DNA of 64,000 nucleotides, taken from assembly GCF_028736155.1 (NCBI RefSeq), contig NZ_CP117879.1, positions 4,092,001-4,156,000 of the forward strand, written 5' to 3'. The position numbers and the translations under genes are program-made. Under the pieces are notes generated by a model. It searched no databases and was not told where the DNA came from. It worked only from the letters and a program-made list of their open reading frames with translations. This DNA comes from Flavobacterium sp. KACC 22763 (GTDB lineage Bacteria > Bacteroidota > Bacteroidia > Flavobacteriales > Flavobacteriaceae). Each line of letters opens with the position of its first letter. The stretch's first letter is position 1. Shown in pieces: positions 51,947-60,096 of the stretch.

Positions 51947-53386
51947 ATGGTATTAAGCAGATTTTGGTTAGTTATTTTTATTTCTTCGATTCTTTTTATT
52001 GTAGTCAGTCTATTTACTGCCAATACTTATACCATTGATTCTGTTTTAAATGGAAAAAAAGACGATCCTGTTTTAGTTTCTGAAAAATACATCGAGGAGC
52101 TTCCCGCCTTCTTAAAAGACAGCATAAAAAAAGCGCCAGATCAGACCATGATCATCAATCGTGATACGCTAAATGCTGACACGACTTATGTTTACAAAAA
52201 CAAAACTGTAAAAATTTACAGCGGACTTCAAAAATCTGATGGTTTACTGCCGACTTGTAAAAGCACTTTAGTCGATTTGATTTTGCCACTTATAGCTTAT
52301 TTAGCCTTTTTCTGCGGATTAATGGAACTTTTAATCGTTTCTGGAGCTTCTGGAAACCTAGCCAAAGCTTTAAGTCCAGTGTTTGTAAAGGTATTTCCAA
52401 GCATTCCTAAAAATCACCCTTCAATATCCTACATGACCTTAAACTTTGCTGCCAATTTCTTGGGATTGGATTCTGCCGCAACACCATTTGGATTGAAAGC
52501 CATGGAAAGTTTACAGGAAATAAACCCTGAAAAAGATAAAGCCAGTGATGCACAAATCATGTTTATGTGTCTTCACGCTTCTGGACTAACTTTAATCGCA
52601 ACTTCGATTATCGGTTATCGTGCGGCTGCAAATGCTAGCAATCCTGCCGATGTAATGCTGCCATGTATCATTACTTCTTTTATCGGAACTATTGCCGCTT
52701 TTTTAATTGTGGGAATCAAACAGAAAATCAATTTCAAAAGCGCTTCTCTTTTAATTGGTTTGATGGGATTAATTGCTGCAATTGTTGGTTTGTTGATGTA
52801 TGTAAATCATTTAGATTTAATTGGAAAAAACTATTTCACTTCTAACCTTTCTGGATTAATATTATTGGCAATTATTGTATTTACGCTGATTTTTTCTTTC
52901 AGACATGAGAAAAAGTTCAGAGAAGCAGACACTACTGTTTTCGATACTTTTGTTGTTGGTGCCAATAACGGAGTTAAAACCGGAGTTACGATTTTCCCTT
53001 ATGTTTTAGGAATGTTAGTTGCAATTTCTCTATTTAGAAACAGTGGTTTATTCGAAATCATTAGTGATGCCATCGGATTTATCTTTTCGAATCTTGGCGT
53101 AAGCAAAGAAATTACCAATGCACTTCCCGTTGCCATGTTGCGTCCGTTTAGTTCTGCAGGTTCAAGAGGTTTCTTAATTGATTCTATGAATACTTTTGGA
53201 GCAGATTCTTTGACTGCTAGATTGAGCAGTATTTTCCAATGCAGTGCCGAAAGCACATTTTATGTTATTGCAGTTTATTTTGGTTCTGTAAACATTAAAA
53301 ATACTCGTTATGCGCTAGGCACGATGCTTTTGGTTGATTTAGTCTGCGTTATTACTGCTATTTTTGTGGCAACTTGGTTTTTCTAA
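51947..53386 (+). CDS. SpmA/SpmB-like fused nucleoside-recognition (Gate) membrane protein
   Basis: The 479-residue protein has about ten membrane segments in two Gate domains. The first (about 100-245) contains IYSGLQKSDGLLPTCKSTLV and SYMTLNFAANFLGLDSAATP. The second (about 320-475) has FVVGANNGVKTGVTIFPYVL and PVAMLRPFSSAGSRGFLIDS. Separate SpmA and SpmB proteins occur in Bacillus sporulation; the fused form is found in non-sporulating Bacteroidota. The transported substrate is unknown. A hairpin terminator follows at 53431-53472. Confidence 0.9.
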   Translation: MVLSRFWLVIFISSILFIVVSLFTANTYTIDSVLNGKKDDPVLVSEKYIEELPAFLKDSIKKAPDQTMIINRDTLNADTTYVYKNKTVKIYSGLQKSDGLLPTCKSTLVDLILPLIAYLAFFCGLMELLIVSGASGNLAKALSPVFVKVFPSIPKNHPSISYMTLNFAANFLGLDSAATPFGLKAMESLQEINPEKDKASDAQIMFMCLHASGLTLIATSIIGYRAAANASNPADVMLPCIITSFIGTIAAFLIVGIKQKINFKSASLLIGLMGLIAAIVGLLMYVNHLDLIGKNYFTSNLSGLILLAIIVFTLIFSFRHEKKFREADTTVFDTFVVGANNGVKTGVTIFPYVLGMLVAISLFRNSGLFEIISDAIGFIFSNLGVSKEITNALPVAMLRPFSSAGSRGFLIDSMNTFGADSLTARLSSIFQCSAESTFYVIAVYFGSVNIKNTRYALGTMLLVDLVCVITAIFVATWFF

Positions 53387-53430
53387 GACAATCTAAAGTA
53401 TAAAATTGGTCATTTCCTATTTTTCATAAA

Positions 53431-53472
53431 CAACTTTAAAACAACAGATAACATTTGTTGTTTTAAAGTTTT
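53431..53472 (+). terminator. Terminator after the SpmAB-like gene
   Basis: CTTTAAAACAACA (53434-53446) and TGTTGTTTTAAAG (53456-53468) form a 13-bp perfect stem with a 9-base loop. Confidence 0.7.
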
Positions 53473-53600
53473 GATATAAGTTACCGGTATGAATCGGACG
53501 CATTATCCTACATTATTTTCATATTTTTTATAAAAAACCTCTTATAATTTTATACTTTAGCCTTCTAACATAAATAAAACAATTAAATATTCCCCCAAAT

Positions 53601-54260
53601 ATGTTTAAATGGTTTTTAAGTAAAAAAAAGGAATCTAAGAATTCCGAGAAAATCGAATGCGCTGAAGAGCCAAAACCTACAGAAAAAACTGTATCAGCAC
53701 AAAACAAATTCGACACCAACAAAATGGACTGGCTCATTAATGACTCGCTTCTTGCTTTCATGCCTCGCGAATTATTTATGCACTATTCTGATTCTAACAC
53801 CGCACCAGATCCTCAGGATCCTTCCTGGCAAAATCAAGGACTGTATTTTTGGAAAGAAAAAGAAGCTTTTGAAAACAAATCGCTCCCTGAGTTTTTTGGA
53901 ACTATGGACCAGAGGTTATTTCTTATCAACGAAGTGCCAGATTATATTTCGCTAGTTTCAGGAAAAGCGATGCCTTGGTTTGGAATGCCTGGTGGTGGAG
54001 AAAAATTCTTTTTCAGGTATGATGAGACTACACCCGTAACTTTAGAAGAAGCCCACAAACTCAATATTATCAATTATGTTGAAATTGTGGAATTGAATCA
54101 AGATAATCTGAGTGTTTTAAACGATAGGGATAATTATTGCTTTTTGATTGATCCTTATGAAGTGAAATACGAAGACCAGCTTTTTTATCTTAATGGTGAA
54201 AAAATCTCGCTAGCTGAACTTTATCAAAAAAAGAAACTTTTAGTTCTATCTGTTGAATAA
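53601..54260 (+). CDS. Divergent TNT-like (DUF4237-type) protein
   Basis: The 219-residue protein has a basic N-terminus (FKWFLSKKKESKNSEK). Its central part resembles the TNT NAD+-glycohydrolase pattern: SLPEFFGTMDQRLFLINEVP, then SGKAMPWFGMPGGGEKFFFR and VTLEEAHKLNIINYVEIVEL. In TNT toxins the glycine run is followed by a Gln (GGGxQ); here the residue is Lys (GGGEK), so activity is doubtful. It has no signal peptide. The next gene is a lipoprotein. This is pattern recognition only; a non-toxin role is as likely. Confidence 0.5.
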   Translation: MFKWFLSKKKESKNSEKIECAEEPKPTEKTVSAQNKFDTNKMDWLINDSLLAFMPRELFMHYSDSNTAPDPQDPSWQNQGLYFWKEKEAFENKSLPEFFGTMDQRLFLINEVPDYISLVSGKAMPWFGMPGGGEKFFFRYDETTPVTLEEAHKLNIINYVEIVELNQDNLSVLNDRDNYCFLIDPYEVKYEDQLFYLNGEKISLAELYQKKKLLVLSVE

Positions 54261-54281
54261 AATCACTTTTGAATTATAATT

Positions 54282-55025
54282 ATGAAAATCCACACTCTTT
54301 TTTTCCTGCTTATTTTAATAGGATGCCAAAAAACTAAACCTACAGATGCTGCAGCCCCTATTGCAGAAATTATTGAACCGCAAGAAACATTGGAGGTCAC
54401 AAATGATGAAAAGATCATCAAAACCGACACTGTATCTATTTATACTGACGGAACAGAATCATCCACAGATTATATTCTAGCACATTTGGTAGATCAAGAG
54501 GCAGACAAAGACAGTATTGTTACCGTAAAATACCGTTTAGATTTTTACCAAAATAAAGCCAAAACTGCTTCTTCAAAAATTGCAATTAAAGGTTTTCAGA
54601 AAGGTTCTGAATGGATGGCGTCTTATGGCTTGACATCTGAAAGTTCAAAAAATTCTCCATTTATACAAATCTCTCTTGGATATCCTGCATGCGGTTATTC
54701 TCATGACCACTATCTGTACTACCTAAAAAACAGCGCATTACAATTGGTGCACCAATGGAGCACAATGACTGATAGCGGCTGGGGAAGCTGGGTAGAAATT
54801 GAAAATCCTTCAACCAATTCTGATCCGAAATCCTTTTATTGCAAAACTGTTGCGTTTGTGCCTGCAGATGAAGATGAGAATGTAGACATGGGAATTCTTA
54901 CACACTCAGATTCAATATCTTTCGAATTAAAAGACAGTAAATGGAAAAAGATGCTGCTATCTGTAAAAGACAAACCATACTTCGAAAAAAAGATGACGTT
55001 TGATCAATTCAATAGCGTCGAATAA
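54282..55025 (+). CDS. Lipoprotein of unknown function
   Basis: The 247-residue protein has a lipoprotein signal peptide (KIHTLFFLLILIGCQKTK, Cys at 15). A Pro/Glu-rich linker follows, then a beta-rich domain with ISLGYPACGYSHDHYLYYLK, MTDSGWGSWVEIENPST and FYCKTVAFVPADEDENVDMG. The acidic DEDENVDMG could bind Ca2+, but this is a guess. I know no family. It lies 21 bases after the TNT-like gene, so the two may be cotranscribed. Confidence 0.75.
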   Translation: MKIHTLFFLLILIGCQKTKPTDAAAPIAEIIEPQETLEVTNDEKIIKTDTVSIYTDGTESSTDYILAHLVDQEADKDSIVTVKYRLDFYQNKAKTASSKIAIKGFQKGSEWMASYGLTSESSKNSPFIQISLGYPACGYSHDHYLYYLKNSALQLVHQWSTMTDSGWGSWVEIENPSTNSDPKSFYCKTVAFVPADEDENVDMGILTHSDSISFELKDSKWKKMLLSVKDKPYFEKKMTFDQFNSVE

Positions 55026-55081
55026 AATCATAAAACTGTCGAAGAGTGTTAATTCAAATTCTTTCTTAGGTAAATAATTTC

Positions 55082-55089
55082 TAAATTTG
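55082..55089 (+). promoter_or_regulatory. -7 element of the fumarase gene
   Basis: TAAATTTG matches TAnnTTTG and lies 15 bases before the ATG at 55105. Confidence 0.6.
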
Positions 55090-55104
55090 TAAAAAAACAA
55101 AACA

Positions 55105-56709
55105 ATGATTGATTTTATATACCAAGATCCTTATCCGATCTTAAAGGATGATACGCAGTACCGCAAAATCACTTCTGATTTTGTAAAAGTTGAAAAATTT
55201 GGAGAACGTGAAGTTTTAACCGTTGATCCAAAAGGTTTGGAGTTATTGGCTGAAGAAGCTTTGACTGATGTTTCGTTTATGCTGAGAACTTCTCATTTGC
55301 AAAAATTGAGAAAAATTCTAGACGATCCAGAAGCAACAGACAATGACCGATTTGTAGCTTACAATTTGCTTCAAAACGCATCTGTAGCTGCCGAAGGTCA
55401 GTTACCAAGCTGTCAAGATACGGGAACTGCAATTGTAATGGCCAAAAAAGGAGAAAGCATTTTTACTGGTGTTGACGATGCAGAATGGTTAAGCCGTGGT
55501 ATTTTCAATACTTACCAGAAAAGAAATTTACGTTATTCTCAGATTGTTCCGATTTCGATGTTTGAAGAAAAGAATTCAGGATCGAATCTTCCGGCTCAGA
55601 TTGATATTTATGCTAAAAAAGGAATTTCTTATGACTTTTTGTTTATGGCAAAAGGTGGAGGATCTGCAAACAAAACTTATTTATACCAACAGACAAAATC
55701 TTTATTAAATGAGAAATCGCTTGACGAATTCATTCGCACCAAAATCAAAGATTTAGGAACTTCTGCTTGTCCTCCATACCACTTAGCTTTGGTTATTGGC
55801 GGAACTTCTGCGGAAGCCAACTTAAGCGCTGTTAAAAAAGCTTCTGCTGGATATTATGATCATCTTCCAACTTCTGGAAACATGGCTGGTCAGGCTTTCC
55901 GTGATCACGAATGGGAAGAAAGAGTTCAGAAAATCTGCCAGGAAAGTGCCATTGGAGCACAATTTGGAGGAAAATATTTCACACACGACGTGCGTGTAAT
56001 CCGTTTGCCTCGTCACGCGGCTTCTTGTCCAGTTGGATTAGGAGTTTCTTGTTCTGCAGACAGAAACATTAAAGGAAAAATTACAAAAGACGGAATCTTT
56101 GTTGAGCAGTTAGAGGTAAACCCAAAACAATTTTTACCAGAAACGGCTCCACATTTAGAAGCTCCTGTAGAAATTGATTTAGATCAGCCAATGGCAGATA
56201 TTTTGGCAAAACTGTCTCAATATCCAGTTAAAACTCGTTTAAAGCTAAACGGAACTGTAATTGTTGCTCGAGATATTGCTCACGCAAAAATCAAAGAATT
56301 GTTAGACGCTGGAAAACCAATGCCTGACTATTTCAAAAATCATCCAGTATATTATGCTGGTCCAGCAAAAACTCCAGACGGAATGGCTTCTGGAAGTTTC
56401 GGACCAACAACTGCTGGCCGTATGGACGTTTATGTGGATGAATTCCAGAAAAATGGCGGAAGTATGATTATGCTGGCTAAAGGAAACCGAACTAAACAAG
56501 TTACTGACGCTTGTAACAAATACGGCGGATTCTATTTAGGTTCTATTGGAGGTCCTGCTGCTATTTTGGCTCAAGATAATATCTTAAAAGTAGAAGTTGT
56601 TGACTTTGAAGAATTAGGAATGGAAGCAGTTCGTAAAATTACAGTTAAAGATTTCCCTGCATTCATTATTACTGATGATAAAGGAAATGACTTCTTTGCA
56701 AACTTGTAA
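55105..56709 (+). CDS. Class I fumarate hydratase
   Basis: The 534-residue iron-sulfur enzyme interconverts fumarate and malate in the TCA cycle. The three cluster-ligand regions are visible: [36 protein letters not shown] and [18 protein letters not shown]. The N-terminal alpha domain (about 1-330) and the C-terminal beta domain (about 370-534, [20 protein letters not shown]) are fused in one chain, as in FumA. It is oxygen-sensitive in E. coli. It has its own -7 box and a repeat-embedded terminator. Confidence 0.97.
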   Translation: MIDFIYQDPYPILKDDTQYRKITSDFVKVEKFGEREVLTVDPKGLELLAEEALTDVSFMLRTSHLQKLRKILDDPEATDNDRFVAYNLLQNASVAAEGQLPSCQDTGTAIVMAKKGESIFTGVDDAEWLSRGIFNTYQKRNLRYSQIVPISMFEEKNSGSNLPAQIDIYAKKGISYDFLFMAKGGGSANKTYLYQQTKSLLNEKSLDEFIRTKIKDLGTSACPPYHLALVIGGTSAEANLSAVKKASAGYYDHLPTSGNMAGQAFRDHEWEERVQKICQESAIGAQFGGKYFTHDVRVIRLPRHAASCPVGLGVSCSADRNIKGKITKDGIFVEQLEVNPKQFLPETAPHLEAPVEIDLDQPMADILAKLSQYPVKTRLKLNGTVIVARDIAHAKIKELLDAGKPMPDYFKNHPVYYAGPAKTPDGMASGSFGPTTAGRMDVYVDEFQKNGGSMIMLAKGNRTKQVTDACNKYGGFYLGSIGGPAAILAQDNILKVEVVDFEELGMEAVRKITVKDFPAFIITDDKGNDFFANL

Positions 56710-56715
56710 TTTTTC

Positions 56716-56848
56716 TTAACCGCTAAGAGCGCAAGGATTTACACAAAGTTCACAAAGAATTATATAAAACAAAAACCGCCAAAATAGGCGGTTTTTGTTT
56801 TTAATCTATAGCGCGCCTTGCGTAAATCCTTGCGCTCTTTGCGGTTAA
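56716..56848. repeat. Inverted octamer-type arms around a terminator
   Basis: The left arm (56717-56741) TAACCGCTAAGAGCGCAAGG and on is nearly complementary to the right arm (56824-56848) GTAAATCCTTGCGCTCTTTG and on. Between them AAAAACCGCC/GGCGGTTTTT (56771-56796) is a 10-bp terminator stem, serving the convergent fumarase and PAS genes. Confidence 0.85.
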
Positions 56849-56855
56849 AATACCA

Positions 56856-57395
56856 TCATGCGCTTAAATCTTGTTTTTCAAAAGCTATAAAATGTGATAT
56901 CTCGCCTTTTAGATTAAATATTGGCGAAGCATCAATTTTGCATTTATAAGTCTGTCCATTTTTTCGATAATTTTCAAGAGTTTTTGCAAAAGGAATCTGC
57001 TTTTTTACGGCTTCTCTTATATCTTTTAAATCTTTTTTGGAAGTTGCTGGGCCTTGAAACATTTTTGGGGTTTTCCCTAAGACTTCTTCCTCTTTGTAAC
57101 CTGTCATTTTTTTTATTCCGCTTGACGCGAAAACAATTTTCAAATCAAGATCTGTCACCAGAACCACTTCATTTTTGATTCTTTCCTGAATGTTAAGCTT
57201 TTTTTCGTCCCAGATAAATTCATTCGAAATTTTGCTTACTCTTTTCAAGTCATCACTTAATCCTTTTAGCTCATTTAGATATTCGTAATGAAAATCCCAA
57301 GATAGAATTGGAACTGAATTTCGTTGCAGTGAATCATCAGAATTTTTATTTTTCATATCAAATAATTCAAGAGATTGATAGATCCTTTTACTCAA
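56856..57395 (-). CDS. PAS-domain protein of LOV-like type lacking the photoactive Cys
   Basis: The 179-residue protein has a helical N-terminus (about 30-65) and one PAS domain (about 72-178). VLVTDLDLKIVFASSGIKKM, then VLGKTPKMFQGPATSKKDLK and ENYRKNGQTYKCKIDASPIF follow the LOV layout. However, the flavin-adduct Cys of the NCRFLQ motif is replaced (TPKMFQ), so no photocycle is expected. It carries no output domain. It may sense a ligand or redox state through protein contacts. The start could also be the Met at 57356. Confidence 0.85.
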   Translation of the reverse strand: MSKRIYQSLELFDMKNKNSDDSLQRNSVPILSWDFHYEYLNELKGLSDDLKRVSKISNEFIWDEKKLNIQERIKNEVVLVTDLDLKIVFASSGIKKMTGYKEEEVLGKTPKMFQGPATSKKDLKDIREAVKKQIPFAKTLENYRKNGQTYKCKIDASPIFNLKGEISHFIAFEKQDLSA

Positions 57396-57457
57396 AGATA
57401 CAAGAAAAATCCTGTTATAAAAATCTTAGAATCTTAATATACGCTTAATAAGCGTTA

Positions 57458-58540
57458 TCAAAATATAAATTTTAACTGAACGACAACTGCTTTTTTTACT
57501 TCGGTATTCAAATTACTCAGTGAAATTCCAAGCAATCTAACAGAATCTTTCATTTTTTCCTGATACAATAGCTCTTCAACATTTTCCATTATCAAACTTT
57601 TATCAGAAATAAAATAAGGCAAGGTTTTACTTCTTGTCTGCTGCGTAAAATCGCTGTATTTAATTTTGAGTGTAATGGTTTTCCCCGAAACATTATGCCG
57701 TTTTAAACGTTTTTCCAACGAACCAGCAATTCGTTCCAATTGTTCCATCATAAAAATTTCAGAAGACAGATTTACATCAAAAGTGTGTTCTGCTGCTACA
57801 GATTTAGCAATTCGGGAAGATTTTACTTCACTATTGTGAATTCCTCTCACGACATGATAATAAAATGCTCCTGATTTTCCGAAATGTTTCTCTAAAAACT
57901 CTAAAGACTTACTTTTCAAATCGGTTCCAGTAAAAATCCCGAGCTGATACATTTTTTCTGTAGTAACTTTACCGACTCCATAAAACTTACGAATAGGCAA
58001 ATCTTCCAAAAAAGCTTCTACTTCGTCAGGATTAACCGTTTTTTGCCCGTTTGGCTTGTTATAATCACTAGCAATTTTGGCCACAAATTTATTGACTGAA
58101 ATACCTGCAGATGCCGTTAGTCCCACTTCATTAAAAATTCTTGTCCTAATTTCCTGAGCGAGAAGACTTGCGCTTGGATTTCCTTTTTTGTTTTTAGTGA
58201 CATCCAAATAAGCTTCGTCAAGCGAAAGAGGCTCAACCAAGTCGGTATATTCATGAAAAATTTTATGGATTTTGGATGAAATCTCTTTGTAACGGTCAAA
58301 TCTTGGTCTGACGAAGATAATTTCTGGACAGTATTTTTTGGCTAAAACTCCGCTAAGAGCACTTCGCACACCAAACTTCCTAGCTTCGTAGCTTGCCGCC
58401 GAAACCACGCCTCGATTCTCTGAACCGCCAACTGCAACTGGCTTACCTCTTAGCTCAGGGTTGTCCATCTGCTCTACCGATGCATAAAAAGCATCCATAT
58501 CAATATGAATAATTTTACGATATGTTGGTGTTTCAGACAT
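57458..58540 (-). CDS. dinB: DNA polymerase IV
   Basis: The 360-residue Y-family polymerase does error-prone translesion synthesis. The palm has the catalytic HIDMDAFYASVEQMDNPELR and SLDEAYLDVTKNKKG (Asp/Glu). The thumb contains the DNA-binding helix-hairpin-helix FYGVGKVTTEKMYQLGI, and a little-finger domain follows (about 240-345). It lacks a clear C-terminal clamp-binding motif; the last residues are VVVQLKFIF. No LexA box is visible upstream. Confidence 0.96.
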   Translation of the reverse strand: MSETPTYRKIIHIDMDAFYASVEQMDNPELRGKPVAVGGSENRGVVSAASYEARKFGVRSALSGVLAKKYCPEIIFVRPRFDRYKEISSKIHKIFHEYTDLVEPLSLDEAYLDVTKNKKGNPSASLLAQEIRTRIFNEVGLTASAGISVNKFVAKIASDYNKPNGQKTVNPDEVEAFLEDLPIRKFYGVGKVTTEKMYQLGIFTGTDLKSKSLEFLEKHFGKSGAFYYHVVRGIHNSEVKSSRIAKSVAAEHTFDVNLSSEIFMMEQLERIAGSLEKRLKRHNVSGKTITLKIKYSDFTQQTRSKTLPYFISDKSLIMENVEELLYQEKMKDSVRLLGISLSNLNTEVKKAVVVQLKFIF

Positions 58541-58648
58541 ATTGCAAATTTACAGAGGAAAACCAATAAAAAAACGCCGTAAATAGTTATAAATCATATC
58601 AAATTTTAAAGAATGTGAATTCGATGAGTCCAAACCAATTATTCTTTC

Positions 58649-58656
58649 TATTTTTG
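58649..58656 (+). promoter_or_regulatory. -7 element of the phosphatase gene
   Basis: TATTTTTG matches TAnnTTTG and lies 24 bases before the ATG at 58681. Confidence 0.55.
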
Positions 58657-58680
58657 TTCTTCTACTCGAAAAATTAAATA

Positions 58681-59415
58681 ATGCGAACATTTGTTATAGG
58701 TGACATTCATGGCGGATTACTTGCACTTGAGCAAGTATTAGCAAGAGCCGAAGTTACTACTGAAGATACTCTAATTTTTTTGGGCGATTACGTTGACGGC
58801 TGGAGTCAGTCTGTTGAAGTGATTGACTATTTGATTGATTTAAAAAGCAAACAAAATATCATCTGCATAAGAGGAAACCATGACCAGCTTGCTTTAGAGT
58901 GGCTAGAAAACAGACACGATGATCTAGATGAAGAAACATGGTTTAAACATGGCGGAAAAGCTACGGTTGAAGGCTACGCTAAAATCTCGGAAGAGAAAAA
59001 GAAAACTCATATCGAATTTCTAGAAAATCTTCAGGATTATTATCTTGACGACCAGAACCGCTTATTTGTGCATGCTGGTTTTACCAATTTAAATGGTGTG
59101 AAATGGGAATATTTTTCGAAACTATTCTATTGGGACAGAACACTTTGGGAAACAGCTCTTTCATTAGACCCAAAATTAAAGGAAGACGACATACACTATC
59201 CTAAAAGATTTACCGTTTATAAGGAAGTTTATATTGGTCACACCCCAGTTACCCGAATCGGCGAAACGGTTCCTGTGAATAGAGCTTGTGTTTGGAATGT
59301 AGATACTGGAGCAGCATTCAGAGGTCCGCTTACAATTTTAAACGTTGACACAAAAGAATACTGGCAAAGTGAACCCTTAAACGAACTCTATTTTAACGAA
59401 AAAGGTAGGAATTAG
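58681..59415 (+). CDS. PPP-family serine/threonine phosphatase-like metallophosphoesterase
   Basis: The 244-residue protein has all the PPP metal motifs in order: VIGDIHGGLLALEQVL, IFLGDYVDGWSQSVEVI, CIRGNHDQLALEW, LFVHAGFTN and later YIGHTPVTR. It is a cytosolic dinuclear-metal phosphatase of the bacterial PrpA/PrpB-like group. Its target is unknown: a phosphoprotein or a small molecule such as a dinucleotide are both possible. The outer-membrane beta-protein gene starts 50 bases later. Confidence 0.92.
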   Translation: MRTFVIGDIHGGLLALEQVLARAEVTTEDTLIFLGDYVDGWSQSVEVIDYLIDLKSKQNIICIRGNHDQLALEWLENRHDDLDEETWFKHGGKATVEGYAKISEEKKKTHIEFLENLQDYYLDDQNRLFVHAGFTNLNGVKWEYFSKLFYWDRTLWETALSLDPKLKEDDIHYPKRFTVYKEVYIGHTPVTRIGETVPVNRACVWNVDTGAAFRGPLTILNVDTKEYWQSEPLNELYFNEKGRN

Positions 59416-59429
59416 TTTATTTAAAACAT

Positions 59430-59437
59430 TACATTTG
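59430..59437 (+). promoter_or_regulatory. -7 element before the outer-membrane protein gene
   Basis: TACATTTG matches TAnnTTTG, 28 bases before the ATG at 59466, suggesting separate transcription from the phosphatase. Confidence 0.55.
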
Positions 59438-59465
59438 CTGCCACAATAATTAATATTAAATTTTT

Positions 59466-59993
59466 ATGAAAAAGGTTATTACACTTTTGTTTTTAGTGAC
59501 ATTCGGATTTGTTAATGCTCAAGAAGCTTTCAAAGGAAAGGGAGATATTAAAGTAAACGTAGGTGCTAATTTACAAGATGGTGGTTCTGGAATTCAAGGT
59601 TCTGTTGATTTTGGTTTAGGAGAAAATTTCTCTTTTGGTTTTGTTGCTAATTATATCCTAGGATTTGATAATTTTAATGGTTACTACCACGGAAGTTCAG
59701 ATCTTTATCACGATGCTGACCCAGATTTCTCAGATCGTTTTGATGCAAAAGCAAGAATCAATGCTAACTTATCTAGCGTAATTGGCGTAAAAGAATTAGA
59801 CGTTTATCCTGGATTAAGCTTAGGTTTGCATAATTTCGGAGGTCATGTTGGAGGTCGTTATTTCTTCACTGACGGATTTGGTGTTTTCACAGAAATCGGA
59901 TTCCCAATTGCAAAATACGGTTCAAACAATGATCCTTTTTATCATTTGAATAATCAAGCGACTTTTAGTTTAGGAGCTTCGTTTAATTTATAA
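59466..59993 (+). CDS. Small outer-membrane beta-barrel protein
   Basis: The 175-residue protein has a Sec signal peptide (KKVITLLFLVTFGFVNAQ). About eight amphipathic beta strands follow (DIKVNVGANLQDGGSGIQGS, FSFGFVANYILGFDNF, GVFTEIGFPIAKYGS). It ends in an ATFSLGASFNL strand with the terminal aromatic-x-aromatic-like signature of barrels. Asp-rich loops (YHDADPDFSDRFDAKAR) face outward. I recognise no named family. A repeat and terminator lie just downstream. Confidence 0.8.
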   Translation: MKKVITLLFLVTFGFVNAQEAFKGKGDIKVNVGANLQDGGSGIQGSVDFGLGENFSFGFVANYILGFDNFNGYYHGSSDLYHDADPDFSDRFDAKARINANLSSVIGVKELDVYPGLSLGLHNFGGHVGGRYFFTDGFGVFTEIGFPIAKYGSNNDPFYHLNNQATFSLGASFNL

Positions 59994-59998
59994 TTCTT

Positions 59999-60076
59999 AA
60001 AGTTACTGAGACACTAAGATTCTAAGTTGCTAAGATTTAAAAAAAGTAAAAACCGCTCATTTGAGCGGTTTTTTTG
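59999..60076. repeat. CTAAG-type array followed by terminator
   Basis: AAAGTTACTGAGACACTAAG and ATTCTAAGTTGCTAAG (59999-60035) have 8-base spacing. AAAAACCGCTCA (60048-60059) and TGAGCGGTTTTT (60062-60073) form a 12-bp hairpin with T-run. It serves the convergent barrel and M4 genes. Confidence 0.8.
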
Positions 60077-60096
60077 TTATAGAAAGGTCTAGCTTC

